From Peltaster fructicola (lineage: Eukaryota > Ascomycota > Dothideomycetes): 64,000 nucleotides of DNA. The notes under the pieces were generated by a model. The model did not search any database. It saw only the letters and a list, made by a program, of their open reading frames with translations, and was not told the DNA's origin. The DNA lies in NCBI GenBank assembly GCA_001592805.2, contig CP051143.1, forward strand, positions 310,001 through 374,000, read 5' to 3'. A program made the position numbers and the translations under genes. This document shows positions 44,256-56,071 of the stretch, in pieces (the stretch's first letter is position 1; each line of letters opens with the position of its first letter).

Positions 44256-45672
44256 CTATGCATCGATTCTAGCCCTAGTCAAGACATCGGCCAGCTCGCG
44301 AATGTCCACCACAAGTTCAGCTGGCCGTTCCCAAGCTGGGAACCTGACTCTTCCCTCTCTTCTGCGTACCATCAACACTCGGTGGTAAGCCTCTGTCCAG
44401 GTCAGAGCGATAGGTCCCATAGGAGATGTGTCACCTGCAGTAGGGTCCTGGAAATGACTAATGCCAATAGGTACGTTGCTAAAGGACAACCAGAGCGTGC
44501 TTACGATCGCTCTAGAGTTCGTAAGCCACCTTAGTGCGACCTCAGGACCAGGCAGCCAATGCATCATTGTCCAGTTGATCAAAGTAGTAGGTGTCCACGG
44601 GTTTTGGAGGGCCGAGAGACCAAAGTTGCGCTGTCCCGAATGTGTAGGCATTGAATGGCCCGAAGGTGGTATCGGAGGCCGGATGAGATCGTAGACGAAG
44701 GCTAGCAGTCCAGCAGGCGAATCTGCCAACGCAAACGACAGTGTCTGTGGTCGTTCTGTTGTTGACATGCGTCGTCGCGGCGAGCCATGCGGTGTATACG
44801 AGCCTTGCGTTGGAAATGATGGTGATTGTGGTGAGTGCATCGACAGTGCCGACAGGGTGACATCGTCCGTATTGTATGCCAATCCGGGTCTGCTGAAAGT
44901 TAGTGTCCTGGGCACCACGTGCTCTCATATCACGTACCTTGGTGGTGGCACATCTGGATTTGCTGTGTGAATGGCTATCACGCTTTGAGGATGCCGCAGT
45001 GCCATTGCCCGACAGATCTTGAAGCCCCTGTGGCCGCTTAGTCTGATGATAATAGTGACCACGGACACATAGACAAACTCACCATCCTGAGCCATGGACC
45101 ATGTATGTCTTGTAGCCAAGCGCTTTCATAAGACCGTCAAGCATATCTGCTGTCATTTGGAGATTGTTGCCTTCCTCTGGTAATGCCTCGCTGAAGCCAA
45201 AACCCGGAGAGCTTGGCGCAACAACGTGAAAGGACATTGCATTCTCATCGCCGTGCGGTGGAGTCATGATGGGATCGCACAATGCATCGATGACCTTGGA
45301 CACCGAGAGGAAGCTGTCCGGCCAGCCATGAACGAAGAGCAATGGTGTTACTCTGGAAAGTGTCGAACGTTTGTGGACGAAATGAAGTCTCGTGCCGTTG
45401 ACAGGCAATCGAAATTGCGGAAGAGCATCGTTGATGGCGGTCTCTTCGCCTTTCCAGTCATAACGCTCTAACCAGTGGTCGATCAGAGGCTCCAATTCAG
45501 ACTTGCTGACGCCAAACTCGACATGTCCTTGGAGAAATCGCGGTTCTCGTGGAAGTCGCGTCAGCTCCAGCTTCTGTTTCGTCAAGTCGAGATATCGTTG
45601 TGATATATGCATGCGGTATGGCTCACCCGCGCCAGGGCTGGTAGTTCTCGATAATGAGGAACTCGACGCCAT
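44256..45672 (-). CDS. Epoxide-hydrolase-like alpha/beta hydrolase lacking catalytic residues
   Basis: EHN-domain hydrolase, 438 aa from exons 45672-45083, 45027-44938 and 44892-44256. The N-terminal lid region (YRMHISQRYLDLTKQKLELT, LEPLIDHWLERYDWK) and the HGWPDSFLSV motif are typical. At the nucleophile elbow the family has GSDWG; here the spliced text is HGSGWGFKICRAMA, so the Asp is Gly. Near the C-terminus, where GGHFAAWE normally supplies His, it reads GRVRFPAWERPAELV. Both changes predict loss of epoxide hydrolysis. The Gly codon is at an exon end, so a local base error or misplaced donor cannot be excluded. Confidence 0.8.
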
Positions 45673-46989
45673 ACATGAGGATGTTGCTGCTTTCAAAGCA
45701 CCATTTCAGTCTCGGCCTGAATAGCTTATGGATGTTTCGTTGGTCCCTTGACTATTGGTATGTGAAATGTCGAGTGTAAACTTGTGAGTGCTGTGCCGGG
45801 GACTGGCAAACTCGTCAAGTGATAGGAGATTGATAGAATGCAGCAAGGAAACGACGAGAGCACATCACCTTCCAGCGAACGTGCTGAGTATGATGGCTTT
45901 CTCAGCTCAGACCTCGAGAATGTCGATCTTTTAGAACCAACTTTCTCAATTCAACGAAGTATAGGAGAAGCAGAGCCACGGTGGAGACGAGCGATTCGTC
46001 GGTTGCTGCTCCACGCTCAAGACGAAGCGCGTCTCACACTACCTCCCATAGTGGTGAAGCAGTAGGGATACTTTGCACCCCGAAGATCCTCATTGATTAG
46101 TATGTCTGGGTATAAGGCATGGCTATGACCCGGCTAGAGAGAGCATATCGGTCGTGCCGACGATCACAGTGATCTTCTGGAAGATAATTTGCGAAGGATG
46201 TTTGAGCCGGCGGCGCTCGATGATGGCGACATAGTGCTGCGATTGGTTGGCGAAGAAAGGGTCTCTCACTGCTTTGGTTTTCTGATAGGAAAATTAGGGA
46301 GTGGATGCACCGCCACAAGTGGCGATGTCGTGGCTAGAAGTCCAGACTATCGAACATCACCTTCAGCTGTCGTGCTAGTGCGACCCCAATGATACTCGAA
46401 CCTTGGTCAGGCATGTCGTGCCTTGCTATTAAGCTCAGCCTTGCGACCTGTGACACGCCGTTGATTGGTTCATGCAAGGTCTGCCCTCAGCGACCAGCAT
46501 ATGCTTGTCTCAGAGTGGCAATGCCATGCCTACAAGCAAACTCCATAGGCGCGCAGACATACGTCGTACGAGATATAGTGGATGATCTTCTGCTCGGCTC
46601 CCGTGACGCCCGCAGACCAGACACTGCCTCGCTGTCGTCTCGCGTTGTCGTGATAGCCTATCTTCCAAACTGCTTAGCTGCTCGGACATGATTGCGCAAT
46701 TAGGGAACGGTCTCTATATTGCAATTAACAAGCCTCTGCCACTATGTGGAAATCTGCAATGCAAGCCTTAGCGCATGTGTGGACATGCAGGGCTGGGATG
46801 CCAGGTGTTTCGAATGTCTCGCCTTGACCGGCCACGATAGAGGCTCGCGGCGCAAGCTTTGCTGTCGGAAATATCGTATACTCACTGCTGACCATTGTCT
46901 CTCAGTGTCAATCTCCTTTCAAATCTCTCTCATGGTGGGCGATGCAGGAGTAGTCGTGCCGCCAAAGCCGAGACCACTGAACCTTCGTG
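45673..46989. other. 1.3-kb intergenic stretch with one doubtful small frame
   Basis: Between the hydrolase 5' end and the hid1 3' end. A 75-codon frame at 45838-46065 (+) starts with ATG and is acidic/Ser-rich, then basic; I have no homologue in mind and do not call it. No repeats or RNA genes seen. Confidence 0.4.
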
Positions 46990-49712
46990 CTAGGAGTCTC
47001 CAACAGCATCAACTGCGCCCTTTGGACTTCTCAAGCTTATGCTTTCACTCCGAGATTGAATATTAAATAATCGTATGCAGGTTCTCGTCCAGAGGCCGTT
47101 GCTTCCACGGTTTGCCGATGCATCCTGCGCATATATGAAACCCCATAGCATGCTGAGATACCAGCCAAGTGCCAATGGGCTCCAGGAGAAGGACTGCAAG
47201 CGAATCACACCAGCTTGGTCCAGGAGTGGCGACACTAGCGGCTCTTCTGCAGAACTCACTGGCGCCGTCTCGACTGCATGTCGTTGTCTCTGCTGATTTG
47301 CAACTTTCTGTCGCACTCTCTGTTTTTCTGTGGCGATGACAAGCAGGATGTCGTGCAAAGCAAGGTGTGGCAACCAGCTTTCGAGCCATTCAGCTGATGG
47401 TGTGAAGTAGCTATTGCTGGACTGCTGCATCGCCCCAGTCAGGCTGCTTGTGGACACAGTCCTGGAGGTGGCACGAGAGAAGGAACCATGACCTACGGGT
47501 TGTTTGCCTCTCGCTTTCTCGGACATCGATCGAGATTGTACTGGGACGTCGTCAAAGGAGGTCGTGGAGCTGTCCATCGCCGGTGTTGACGTTCGCGACA
47601 GTGGTTCAGTCTCAATGTCATCGTCTTCATCACCGCCGATTGCGAATGCGCCATGCTCAGGCACATTTCCCAGGTTTGGCGATCGTGTGGACGCCGGGCT
47701 TCGAACACTGTCAATTGATGCGCTCCTTCGGACGGGACGAGCAGGATCTGCACGGCGTTCTTTGCGCTCTTGAGCCAATCGACTGATCTCATTCAGCGCA
47801 CCATCGACGGTAAAGTCGCGCAGAGCCTCGAATCGACCGTGACTGCGCACGATTACCTCAATGAATCGTCTATTGGTGGCGTACTGATGCTCGAGAATGG
47901 TGTTGATGATGTCCAAGGAGGCCTCTAGCATGGCATGATTTGACTCATTCGCCAGTAGGAACTGCGGTGCAGCAAATGTAGAGAACAGGTCAAGGATCTT
48001 TGAGCTAGTGGCGCGTTCGATACCCTGCACAAACGGTGCAATATTGCTTAGAACAGCCAGCAAGGCCGGATATATCGTCTCTAGGCGACCCTTCGTGCTG
48101 GTCAGTATGGTGTGTATGCTTGTAATCAAGTAGTCTGCATATGTGCCATGGAAATTGGCGATGCGCAATATACCAGGGAGCGACTCGTGGCCCCTGAAGG
48201 TCTTGTTGAGTCGTTGCCCAAAAGAAGGTTCGACACTAAGTGTCTGCAAGATAAAAATGCTCATTCGAACGATCCCCTGTCGAGCTGGGTCGTCCTTGGC
48301 GTCCATGGCGTAGAATAGAACAAGTATCATGAAGTCGTGGGCTCTGTCCGTGTCAACAATGAAGCTTCGGAAGCGCTTATTGCATTGCAGAAGCTCCCAG
48401 AAGAGGATGAGCATCTCCGAGGCGAATGGTGCACCTTTGACACAGTTGGGACGTAGGAAGCCATGCCGGATACCTGTTGTCGTTAGCAAATACTGCCTCA
48501 CGCTCGCAGCAGACCTACGGGTTGTGTAAGGACTACAGTCAGCCCCTGCTGTATGAACTGGAAGTCCTCCGCTCTGTGTAGGCGGCTGAGAGCCTTACGG
48601 AATGCATTCGGCTCGTCTTGAGGTACTGGGTAGATGATGAGTATCAGTAGAAGTTGCAGAGAGTATGTGACGAGCTGCTGCTTGGGGTCTTTCGTGACAA
48701 CAGTCAGATCCAATGGTACGCGCCATGATGCCGGGTTGTACTTGAGCACAGTGTTCAGCAGAGAGCATGTTAGGCTGAGGACAAGTTGTCTGCTTGTCTG
48801 CGTTGTCAGATACGTCAACGCCTTCACGTCGGTTTGTGCGACATTGCCTGATGGATCAGCCAGGATAACATACTTGAGGAGGCACACTCACTAGGCGAGC
48901 AGTACATCATCCTGCTTGTCAGCACAAGTAGCAGTCGCAGCACTTCCATGGCATTCCTCTCGTTGTCCTTCGTCATGCCGTTGCTCTGTTTGCAACCAAT
49001 GCCGCTCTGCCATATCGAATATGTGATGGTTGGATCGGCGTTACCATTCGCATCATACTTCTTGGGTATCGAGAAGCCTGGCAAGAAGAGTAGTTGTGTA
49101 GTCAGATCCAACAATTGCTCACCCAAAGGTCTTCCAAGCTCTTTGTTCTCGTCCGTGTCTGCCACCTCTTTACCAGGATCCAGTCCATCGAACAAAGGAC
49201 TTCGACGATTGTACTTCTTGTTCCATGTCCACGTCGGCTTTCGTGCTTGCCAGAAGAATTTCTCCTCCCATAGGACTAGGTGTTCTGATTCGTAGATGTA
49301 TGGCAAGAGTCGTGTGAGGATTCGGATGCAATTTAGGATTTGTGTGGCATGGATTGCAAGGATGTCGTCGCGTACAGACGTGGCAAGTAGGAGATCTATG
49401 CGGGCGACAGCAGTGTATATGAGTGTTTCGACATTCCTCGGTGGACTTGATTGTGAGATGTGTGAAGCTCTGTTGTCGTCCGGCAAGCTCAGCAATGAAT
49501 GAAGATCATTTGGACTCCAGAGCGCATAGACATCATCGGCAGTCTCAGGTAGCTTGTAAAACTATTGTTCAGATTAGCATGATGCCAGCACTCACCAGTT
49601 GATGTGCTCAACTTACTCTTGTCCACCAGACATCATTCGCAGCTATGTCCGGTTCACCAGCGAGGCGAAAGATGTCCTCTTTGAAAGCTAGCTTGCTTTC
49701 GGAGGCACCCAT
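46990..49712 (-). CDS. hid1: Hid1-family protein (Golgi/dense-core vesicle trafficking)
   Basis: Orthologue of HID1, a peripheral, N-myristoylated Golgi protein also related to dymeclin/Ecm30. The start MGASESKLAFKEDIFRL has Gly2 and matches the family. Introns: 49616-49562, 48891-48848 and 48518-48474. Landmarks: WWTRFYKLPETADDVYALW, LVLWEEKFFWQARKPTWTW, MLILFWELLQCNKRFRSFI, and at the end SFSWSPLALGWYLSMLWGFI. The third intron with donor GTAGGT gives QPVSGMASYVPTVSKV, which fits the family, but then a one-base break before ASEMLILFWE is needed. An unusual donor (GTCTGC) four bases downstream keeps the frame open but loses the match. I prefer the first with an error. Confidence 0.87.
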
Positions 49713-50340
49713 CCTCAGCACATAGTAGATTCGCGATTGCAAGTTGTGTTATGAGCCTCCAGGATGCCTTGCTGTCGTGGGAGTTCTGGTCTTGTGAATG
49801 CCAGCGCGAATGTTTGTGTCTGACGTAGGACGCCAGTGCACAGAAGGACCATTAAAGGTAAAAATGGGCAAACACGGCTATGACCGTATGTGGCAGGCAC
49901 TGCGTACAAAGGTCCACCAGAAAGTTCACATTAGGATTCACTTCTGCGGTCATTGCACATTGGACATGAAATGCTCATCAATTCTTCTCCCAGTGTCCGT
50001 GAACAGCGTCGTTGAAAGCTCTCTAATGAAGTGCTTGAGGCCCTGGTTAAGTTTTAAGGGTCATGCTCAACTCGCTTAGCGCCATTTCTATCATGTAATG
50101 TGTTCTTCCACAACTTTCTACACCATACACCACTACCTCAGCAAAGGAGCATATATCTATACTTCGTTGCCGTCAGCAGCAAGGTACTCGCACCTCCTCA
50201 ACATCCTCCAAACTCGAAGTACAATTGGACCGCTTGAGCACAATGCGCTTTTGAACACATCATCAAGGACTCGTCACCACTGCTCTTACACTCCCGTCTC
50301 TTGGTAGCTTCTATCCATCCAGTTCTTCTCCGTCGTTGCA
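49713..50340. promoter_or_regulatory. divergent promoter region of hid1 and the vigilin gene
   Basis: About 630 bases between two divergent start codons. It likely contains a long, pyrimidine-rich leader of the vigilin gene (50100-50340). No gene seen. Confidence 0.45.
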
Positions 50341-53300
50341 ATGGCATCCGAAGGGAGCAACGTCAACGGTACAAACGGCAACGCCTTGACCGCTGCCGAA
50401 CGCCTCATGCAGCAGCACGATGCTCATGAAACGCACAACCCTACCATTGAGGATGTGCCTGACGAGGATATCATCGCCCATCCGCCTCCTTCAGGTATCC
50501 CGAACTCAGGCCAAGATGGGACCGCAGCTCAAAATGGCTTGTCAGCAAAGGCAGCTGGCAAACAGCCTGCCAAGGACACTCCAGCCAAGAGCAGCAACAA
50601 GCTAGATACTGCCTCCGAGGAGCTCTTCCCAGCTCTGGGAGCTCCGAAAGCACCGGCTGCCAATGCTGCTGCATCTATGTGGTCAAAGAAGCCGACTTCT
50701 ACAACAACCAATGGCGCGCCAAATGGCACTGCATATGGACATTCTGCTTCAACAACCACCTCACGTGCTTCCACACCAGCATCTGGTATCCTCACTCCAG
50801 CCTCGACAGCTCCATCGGCACGACGACAGACCCCTCAGATGTCTCTTCCCGGACGCTACACCGAATCGATCAACTTGCACCAGTCTGTGTTGAAGAAGCG
50901 GGACGAGCTCAAGAGGCCGGTTGGCGAGATCTTAAGAGATATCAACAAGAAGTCAAAAGCGACCGTGGAGATGCGTCAAGGACCTAATGGTGTGCAGATC
51001 TTCGAAGGAACTGGTCCTGTGGATGCTGTGCGTACTGCATTGAAGGAAGTGGCAGGTCAGCTGTGCACAACTCAAAACTTGAAGGTGCCAGTACCTGTGT
51101 CAGTTCGGGGCAAGATTGTTGGCAAACAGGGTACAACTATACAGGCCATCTCTAAGGCGAGCGGTGCACGGATACAGATCTCTAAGCAAGATGCTGCAGA
51201 GATCTTGGAGGACGACGATCTAAGCGCCACAGTGGATGTCGTTATTGAGGGTGATCCGTTTGCTGTACAGATCGCCAAGCAGGACATCTTGAAAATTGTA
51301 GATGAGCACACCTCGACCCTCAGCACGAGGCTGAAGCACATTCCAGCCGAGTACTACCCGTTCCTGTCTGCGCGCTCTCCTCGTTGGCCAGCGGCAAGGA
51401 TGTGAAGATGCAGATTCCGAAATATCACCAATGGCAAACCCAGGCACCACAGAGTTCGGCTGACCGGAGCCCTGCTACCTTCACACCACAGTCTAATCTT
51501 CCTATACAACTATCTGGAGACCGCCAGGCCATCGCCAATGCTCGCGCTGAGATTGACAGCTTGGTCGCACAACTCCAGCGTGAGCTCACCATCGATCAGA
51601 CTCAGATTGAGCGTGGTCGACATCAGTTTATTGTTGGTAATATGGGAATCTCCCAAGATGAGTTCATGGCAGAAACCGGTTGTTCCATTGTCTTGCCGCC
51701 AGACGGTGACGAATCCGAGGATATCTATGTTGTCGGTCCACCCGAGCGGATTGAAGCTGGTATCAACAAGGTCATGGACCTTGCAGTGAGTATGCAATCA
51801 GCCAGTGCTGACATTGCTCGTCAGCATGCAGCTGCTGCAAAGGACGCACAGGCTCACGCCCGAGCAATCACAAGATATCTCCAACAACGGCAAGCAATTC
51901 AGCAGCTCGAGCGCCAGCACAACGCCCGCATTGTGCCTGACAGTGCTGGTCAGTGGCAGATCTATGCTCGAGACGGCAAGGATGCACTCAAAGCAAGATC
52001 AGATATCATGAACCTGGTCAGCGGTCACCCTCCATCACGCTTTGCGCCACTTGACGTCGATCCATTTTACCACAACCACTTGCGCCAAGCTGCTGCACAG
52101 CACATCCGTGAGCAGCACGGTGTTCGCATGGTCGTGCCAGGCGAGAGCGAGGATGGTCCGATCCTGCTTGTGTTCGAGGATCGTGTTCCATCCCCAGACT
52201 ACGAGCTTCCACGACGGGCACCAGCTGCACAAGACGTCAAGACATACCAGCAGGCTCTTGAGCAGGCACAGCAACATATCTTGGACTTGATCAGCGGTCA
52301 GCAGCAGATTGTCTCGCAGGAGCTGGAAGCCCCTATCAAGTTCCATGACAAGATCAAACGACACATTGCCCGGCACCAAGAATCTCAAGCAGAAGATCAT
52401 ATCCCGGTGCAGGTCTTGTATGGCGCAGAGCAACCAGGCGCCCCTGCCGCACGCCGCACTCCAGCACCGTCAATGAATTTGCGTGGGCCCCAGGACTCAG
52501 TCGATGCACTCTTTGAGAGTCTCCTGGCCTTCATCGAGCAGGAGAAGCAAGATGAGACTGAACGCGGCTTCACTCTTGACTTCCTCTCTCAAAAGTATGC
52601 CAGCCATGTCATCGGAAAGGCGGCGAGAACATCAACCGTCTGCGAGAAGAATTTGACGTTGATATTCAGCTTTCCGACGACAATTGTGTCATCACTGGCC
52701 CGGAGGCCAAGGCTAATGCAGCCAGGAAGCATCTTCAGGATCTTGTGAAGAGGCTCGAGGATGAGTCAACACATCGTTTGATCATTGCACCGGCTTATCA
52801 CCGCGATCTCATTGGACAGGGAGGAAGCCAGGTCAACCGTCTGCAAGAGCGTTATGGTGTACGTGTGCAGTTTCCTAGGACGAACAAGGTCACGGACGAC
52901 GCCACATCCGAGGCTGGTGATGCACCGGCCGCAAAGCGTAACAACCAGCCACCAAATGAAGTCGTCATCAAGGGCCCTAGTCGAGGTGCAGATGCATGCA
53001 GGGACGAGATCCTGAGCTTGCTGCAATACTTGAAGGACAACTCGCACACAGCGACCGTCTCAGTAGCACCGAACCAGCTACCATCATTGATTGGCTCGGG
53101 CGGTCGAGAAATGGATGCACTCCGTCTGGAGAGCGGTGCTCAGATCGATGTTCCCTCGGCGAAGGACATTGCCGACGGTCAGCGTGCTGAGATCAAGCTC
53201 AAGGGCTCGAAGCAGGCTGTCGAGACGGCTAAGAAATTGATCGAAGAGAAAGCAAAGGTCTTCGACAACTCTGTCACGAGGAGTATCGATGTGGATCGAC

Positions 53301-54348
53301 GACACCACAGAGTCATCATTGGTCCACAAGGTAAACTGATCAGTTCACATATGTTGCGTGCATGCTGACTGAATGCTTAGGTTCTACATTGATCGGTCTA
53401 CTCGAGAAAGCAGGCGGTCCTACAGACACACGAGGTCGTTCTCGTGCAGTACGCTTTCCCAAGACTGCAGAGGAAGGTAACAGTATACGTATTGAGGGCC
53501 AGACGGCCATGGTTGACAAGCTCTGCGCATCGATCCTCTCGATGGTTGCTGAGCAAGAGTCCCAGACTACTGATGTCGTCGAAGTCAAGCCCGATAAACA
53601 TAGATTGCTTATCGGGCGTGGTGGCGAAGCCAAGCGCCAACTTGAACAGCAGTTCAGCGTCAATATCAGCATTCCGCGAGAGACCGAAACAGGACCTCAA
53701 CGGTCTCAGGTCAGAGTCACTGGACAACCAGACAACGTTGGGAAATGTAAGGCACACATCACCGAGATCACCAAGGAGCAAGAGGGCGAGACTGTGCAAA
53801 TCCCGCGCAAGTTCCACCACGCCATTGCCGACAATGGCCAGTTCTTCCGACGTCTGCGTAACGATCACAAGGTCACGGTTGATCATTCTGGCCAGCGACC
53901 ACCACCACGCAATGCTGCTCCAGCACCCTCTCGAAGCAAAGGAGGCGCCGTGCCATTAATCACCGATGAGCCTGGCGCCAACTCGAACAGCCACTCCTGG
54001 GAGTCGCACAACCTGCACACCTCCGAAGAAGCAGGAGATATTCCGTGGGTTCTGCTTGGTCCAAGTCCCGAGGCTGTGGCTGCAGCTCGTGCCAAGTTGG
54101 ACAAGGCACTCGATGAAGTGTCATCCCGGGACACTGTCGGCTACCTCATTCTGCCGGACCCACGACTCTACAGGCATGTCATCGGCCCTGGCGGAAGCGA
54201 GATCAACCGTATTCGAACCCAAACTGGTACAAAGATACAGGTTCCCCGTGATCAGAAGAGCGGAGAAGCCATTGAGATCTCTGGTAACAAGTCCGGCGTT
54301 GAAGAGGCTAGAGACATAATTTTGGAGATTGTGCAGAACAACGCCTGA
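50341..54348 (+). CDS. Vigilin/Scp160-type multi-KH RNA-binding protein, frame broken twice
   Basis: Polysome- and ER-associated RNA-binding protein, about 1319 aa, with a Ser/Thr/Ala-rich N-terminus and a long series of KH domains. Recognisable GxxG loops include GKIVGKQGTTIQAIS, LIGQGGSQVNRLQE, LIGSGGREMDALR, LIGRGGEAKRQLEQ and VIGPGGSEINRIR; others look degenerate, as in Scp160. One clear intron, 53331-53380, joins VIIGPQG to STLIGLLEKAGG. Two further joins have no splice sites: near 51380 (…FLSARS to LASGKDVKMQ) and at 52619-52621, where one G is missing from AAAGGCGG so that VIGKGGENINRLREEF is split between frames. I infer single-base deletions in the consensus sequence. Confidence 0.9.
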
Positions 54349-54545
54349 ATCAGGGCATAAAAGTACATGGCCTTTGAGAGTGAGGACATAGACAGATGAT
54401 TCACATCCTCCTGCACTTGTATACGTGCTACATAGCATGCTGCTCTTTGTGTAGAAATACAAATTATCGTAATCAAGAGCTTCATCATCTTACATGCATG
54501 ACGTGATAAGCTTCAGCTTAGGAAGAGGCCCATCGTCCATATACA

Positions 54546-54567
54546 TATATATATATATATATATATA
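54546..54567. repeat. (TA)n microsatellite
   Basis: About eleven TA dinucleotides in the 250-base gap between the vigilin and guanine deaminase genes, 30 bases before the latter's ATG. Likely polymorphic; no function claimed. Confidence 0.9.
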
Positions 54568-54597
54568 CATGAACTAATTGTCTCAAATCTGCACACA

Positions 54598-56044
54598 ATG
54601 GTCGTCAGATATGGGACGGACGGCGACAGCAGCGTGCTACCTGATGTGCGTTTCAAGATCTTGCAAGGACCAGTCGTCCATAGCAAGAGTCTCAGGGCAC
54701 TGGAAGTACTGCCTCATGCCTATTTGGGCGTGCGCAGTAATGGCACGATAGCATTCTTGAGAACATTCGGCACTCTCGAGGACGCTCAGACCGAGCCGGG
54801 CTTCCAAGATGCTGAGATCAGTGGTCTGCAGCCTGGTCAATTCCTCTTTCCAGGTCTCATTGACACACATCTGCACGCACCGCAGTGGCCGAACCTAGGT
54901 TTGGGCATGGAGGGCAGTTTACGAGAGTGGATTGAAAATTGGACAGACCCTGTTGAGGTAAGGCCAAGGTACCAAGCATATATGTTACAGATTGACGATC
55001 TCAAAGGCATCGTACAGTGACACCGACAAAGCAGAGCGAGTTTATCAAGAAGTCGTCAAGACAACCTTGCTCCTAGGCTCCACCACAGTAGCGTATAACT
55101 CTTCGATGCACGCAGAGGCCACGAGAATCCTCGCGGAGTTGTGTGTTCGAGCAGGCCAGCGTGCCATCGTTGGCAAGATGTGTGTCACGCAAGGATCAAC
55201 AAGTGGCAACTGGGAAGACTCTGTTGAAGCTTCTCTTCGTGACTCCCAGGCGTCTTTGAATCACATGCGTCAGCTCGACTCGGCCAAACGACTGCTCCAC
55301 CCTTCGGTGATGCCCAGAGGTGGACCATATTGCCCGCCAGACCTCATGGAGGGCCTTGGAAGACAGTCGAGCGACTACCTGACGCACGTGCAGGTGCATA
55401 TGTGCGAAACGGCATCAGACATAGACCGTGCGTTGGAGCTGCACGGTGCAGACTGCTACAGTGATGTATACAAGACGCATGGCTTGTTCCATTCCAAGAC
55501 CATCGCCGCGCATTGCATACATCTTCAGCCACGAGATCTCGAAAACCTCAAACACTGTCGAGTCGGTGTAGCTCACAACCCAAACAGCAATACATGCTTG
55601 CGGGATGGCGAATGCAAGGTTCGTGATTTGCTCGATAACGGCATCAAGGTCGGCTTGGGTACGGATTGTTCAGCTGGCTACAGCCCATCCATACTCGATG
55701 CTATGCGATCTGCTTCGAATGTGAGTCGACATCTTGCTGTGAAGGAGAATGATGAGAGATATATACTGTCTTTCAGCGAAATTGTGTACCTGGCAACACT
55801 CGGTGGTGCCCATGTGGTTGACATGGCGGGCAGCATCGGTAACTTCGAGGTCGGCAAGCAGTTTGATGCCTTGCTGATCGATACTGAGAGCGTGCCTAGT
55901 ATGGATCGCACACTATGGCATTCCGGACGAGCAGGTTTAGATGCAATGGTGAAGAAATGGGTGTTCTTAGGCGATGACAGAAGTGTCCGCAAGGTCTGGG
56001 TCGCTGGAAAGCTAGTAGCAGGGCATGACAAAAGCAAGGAGTAA
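54598..56044 (+). CDS. Guanine deaminase
   Basis: Zinc amidohydrolase converting guanine to xanthine in purine catabolism. 465 aa from exons 54598-54957 and 55007-56044 (49-nt intron, acceptor TCAAAG), which join DPVE to ASYSDTDKAERVYQEVV. Metal-binding and catalytic motifs: FPGLIDTHLHAPQ, VQVHMCE, TIAAHCIHL, VAHNPNSN and GLGTDCSAG. TTLLLGSTTVAYNSSMHAEAT is characteristic of guanine deaminases. The family PRFAPSC segment reads PRGGPYCPP here, a mild divergence. It ends 27 bases from the convergent med13 stop. Confidence 0.92.
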
Positions 56045-56071
56045 CGCGCTGTCGAGTGGACATTGCCTTGC

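Noticed and set aside
45838-46065. 75-codon plus-strand frame starting with ATG
   Set aside because: Acceptable composition but no homologue, no intron and no supporting context; left as a doubtful frame.
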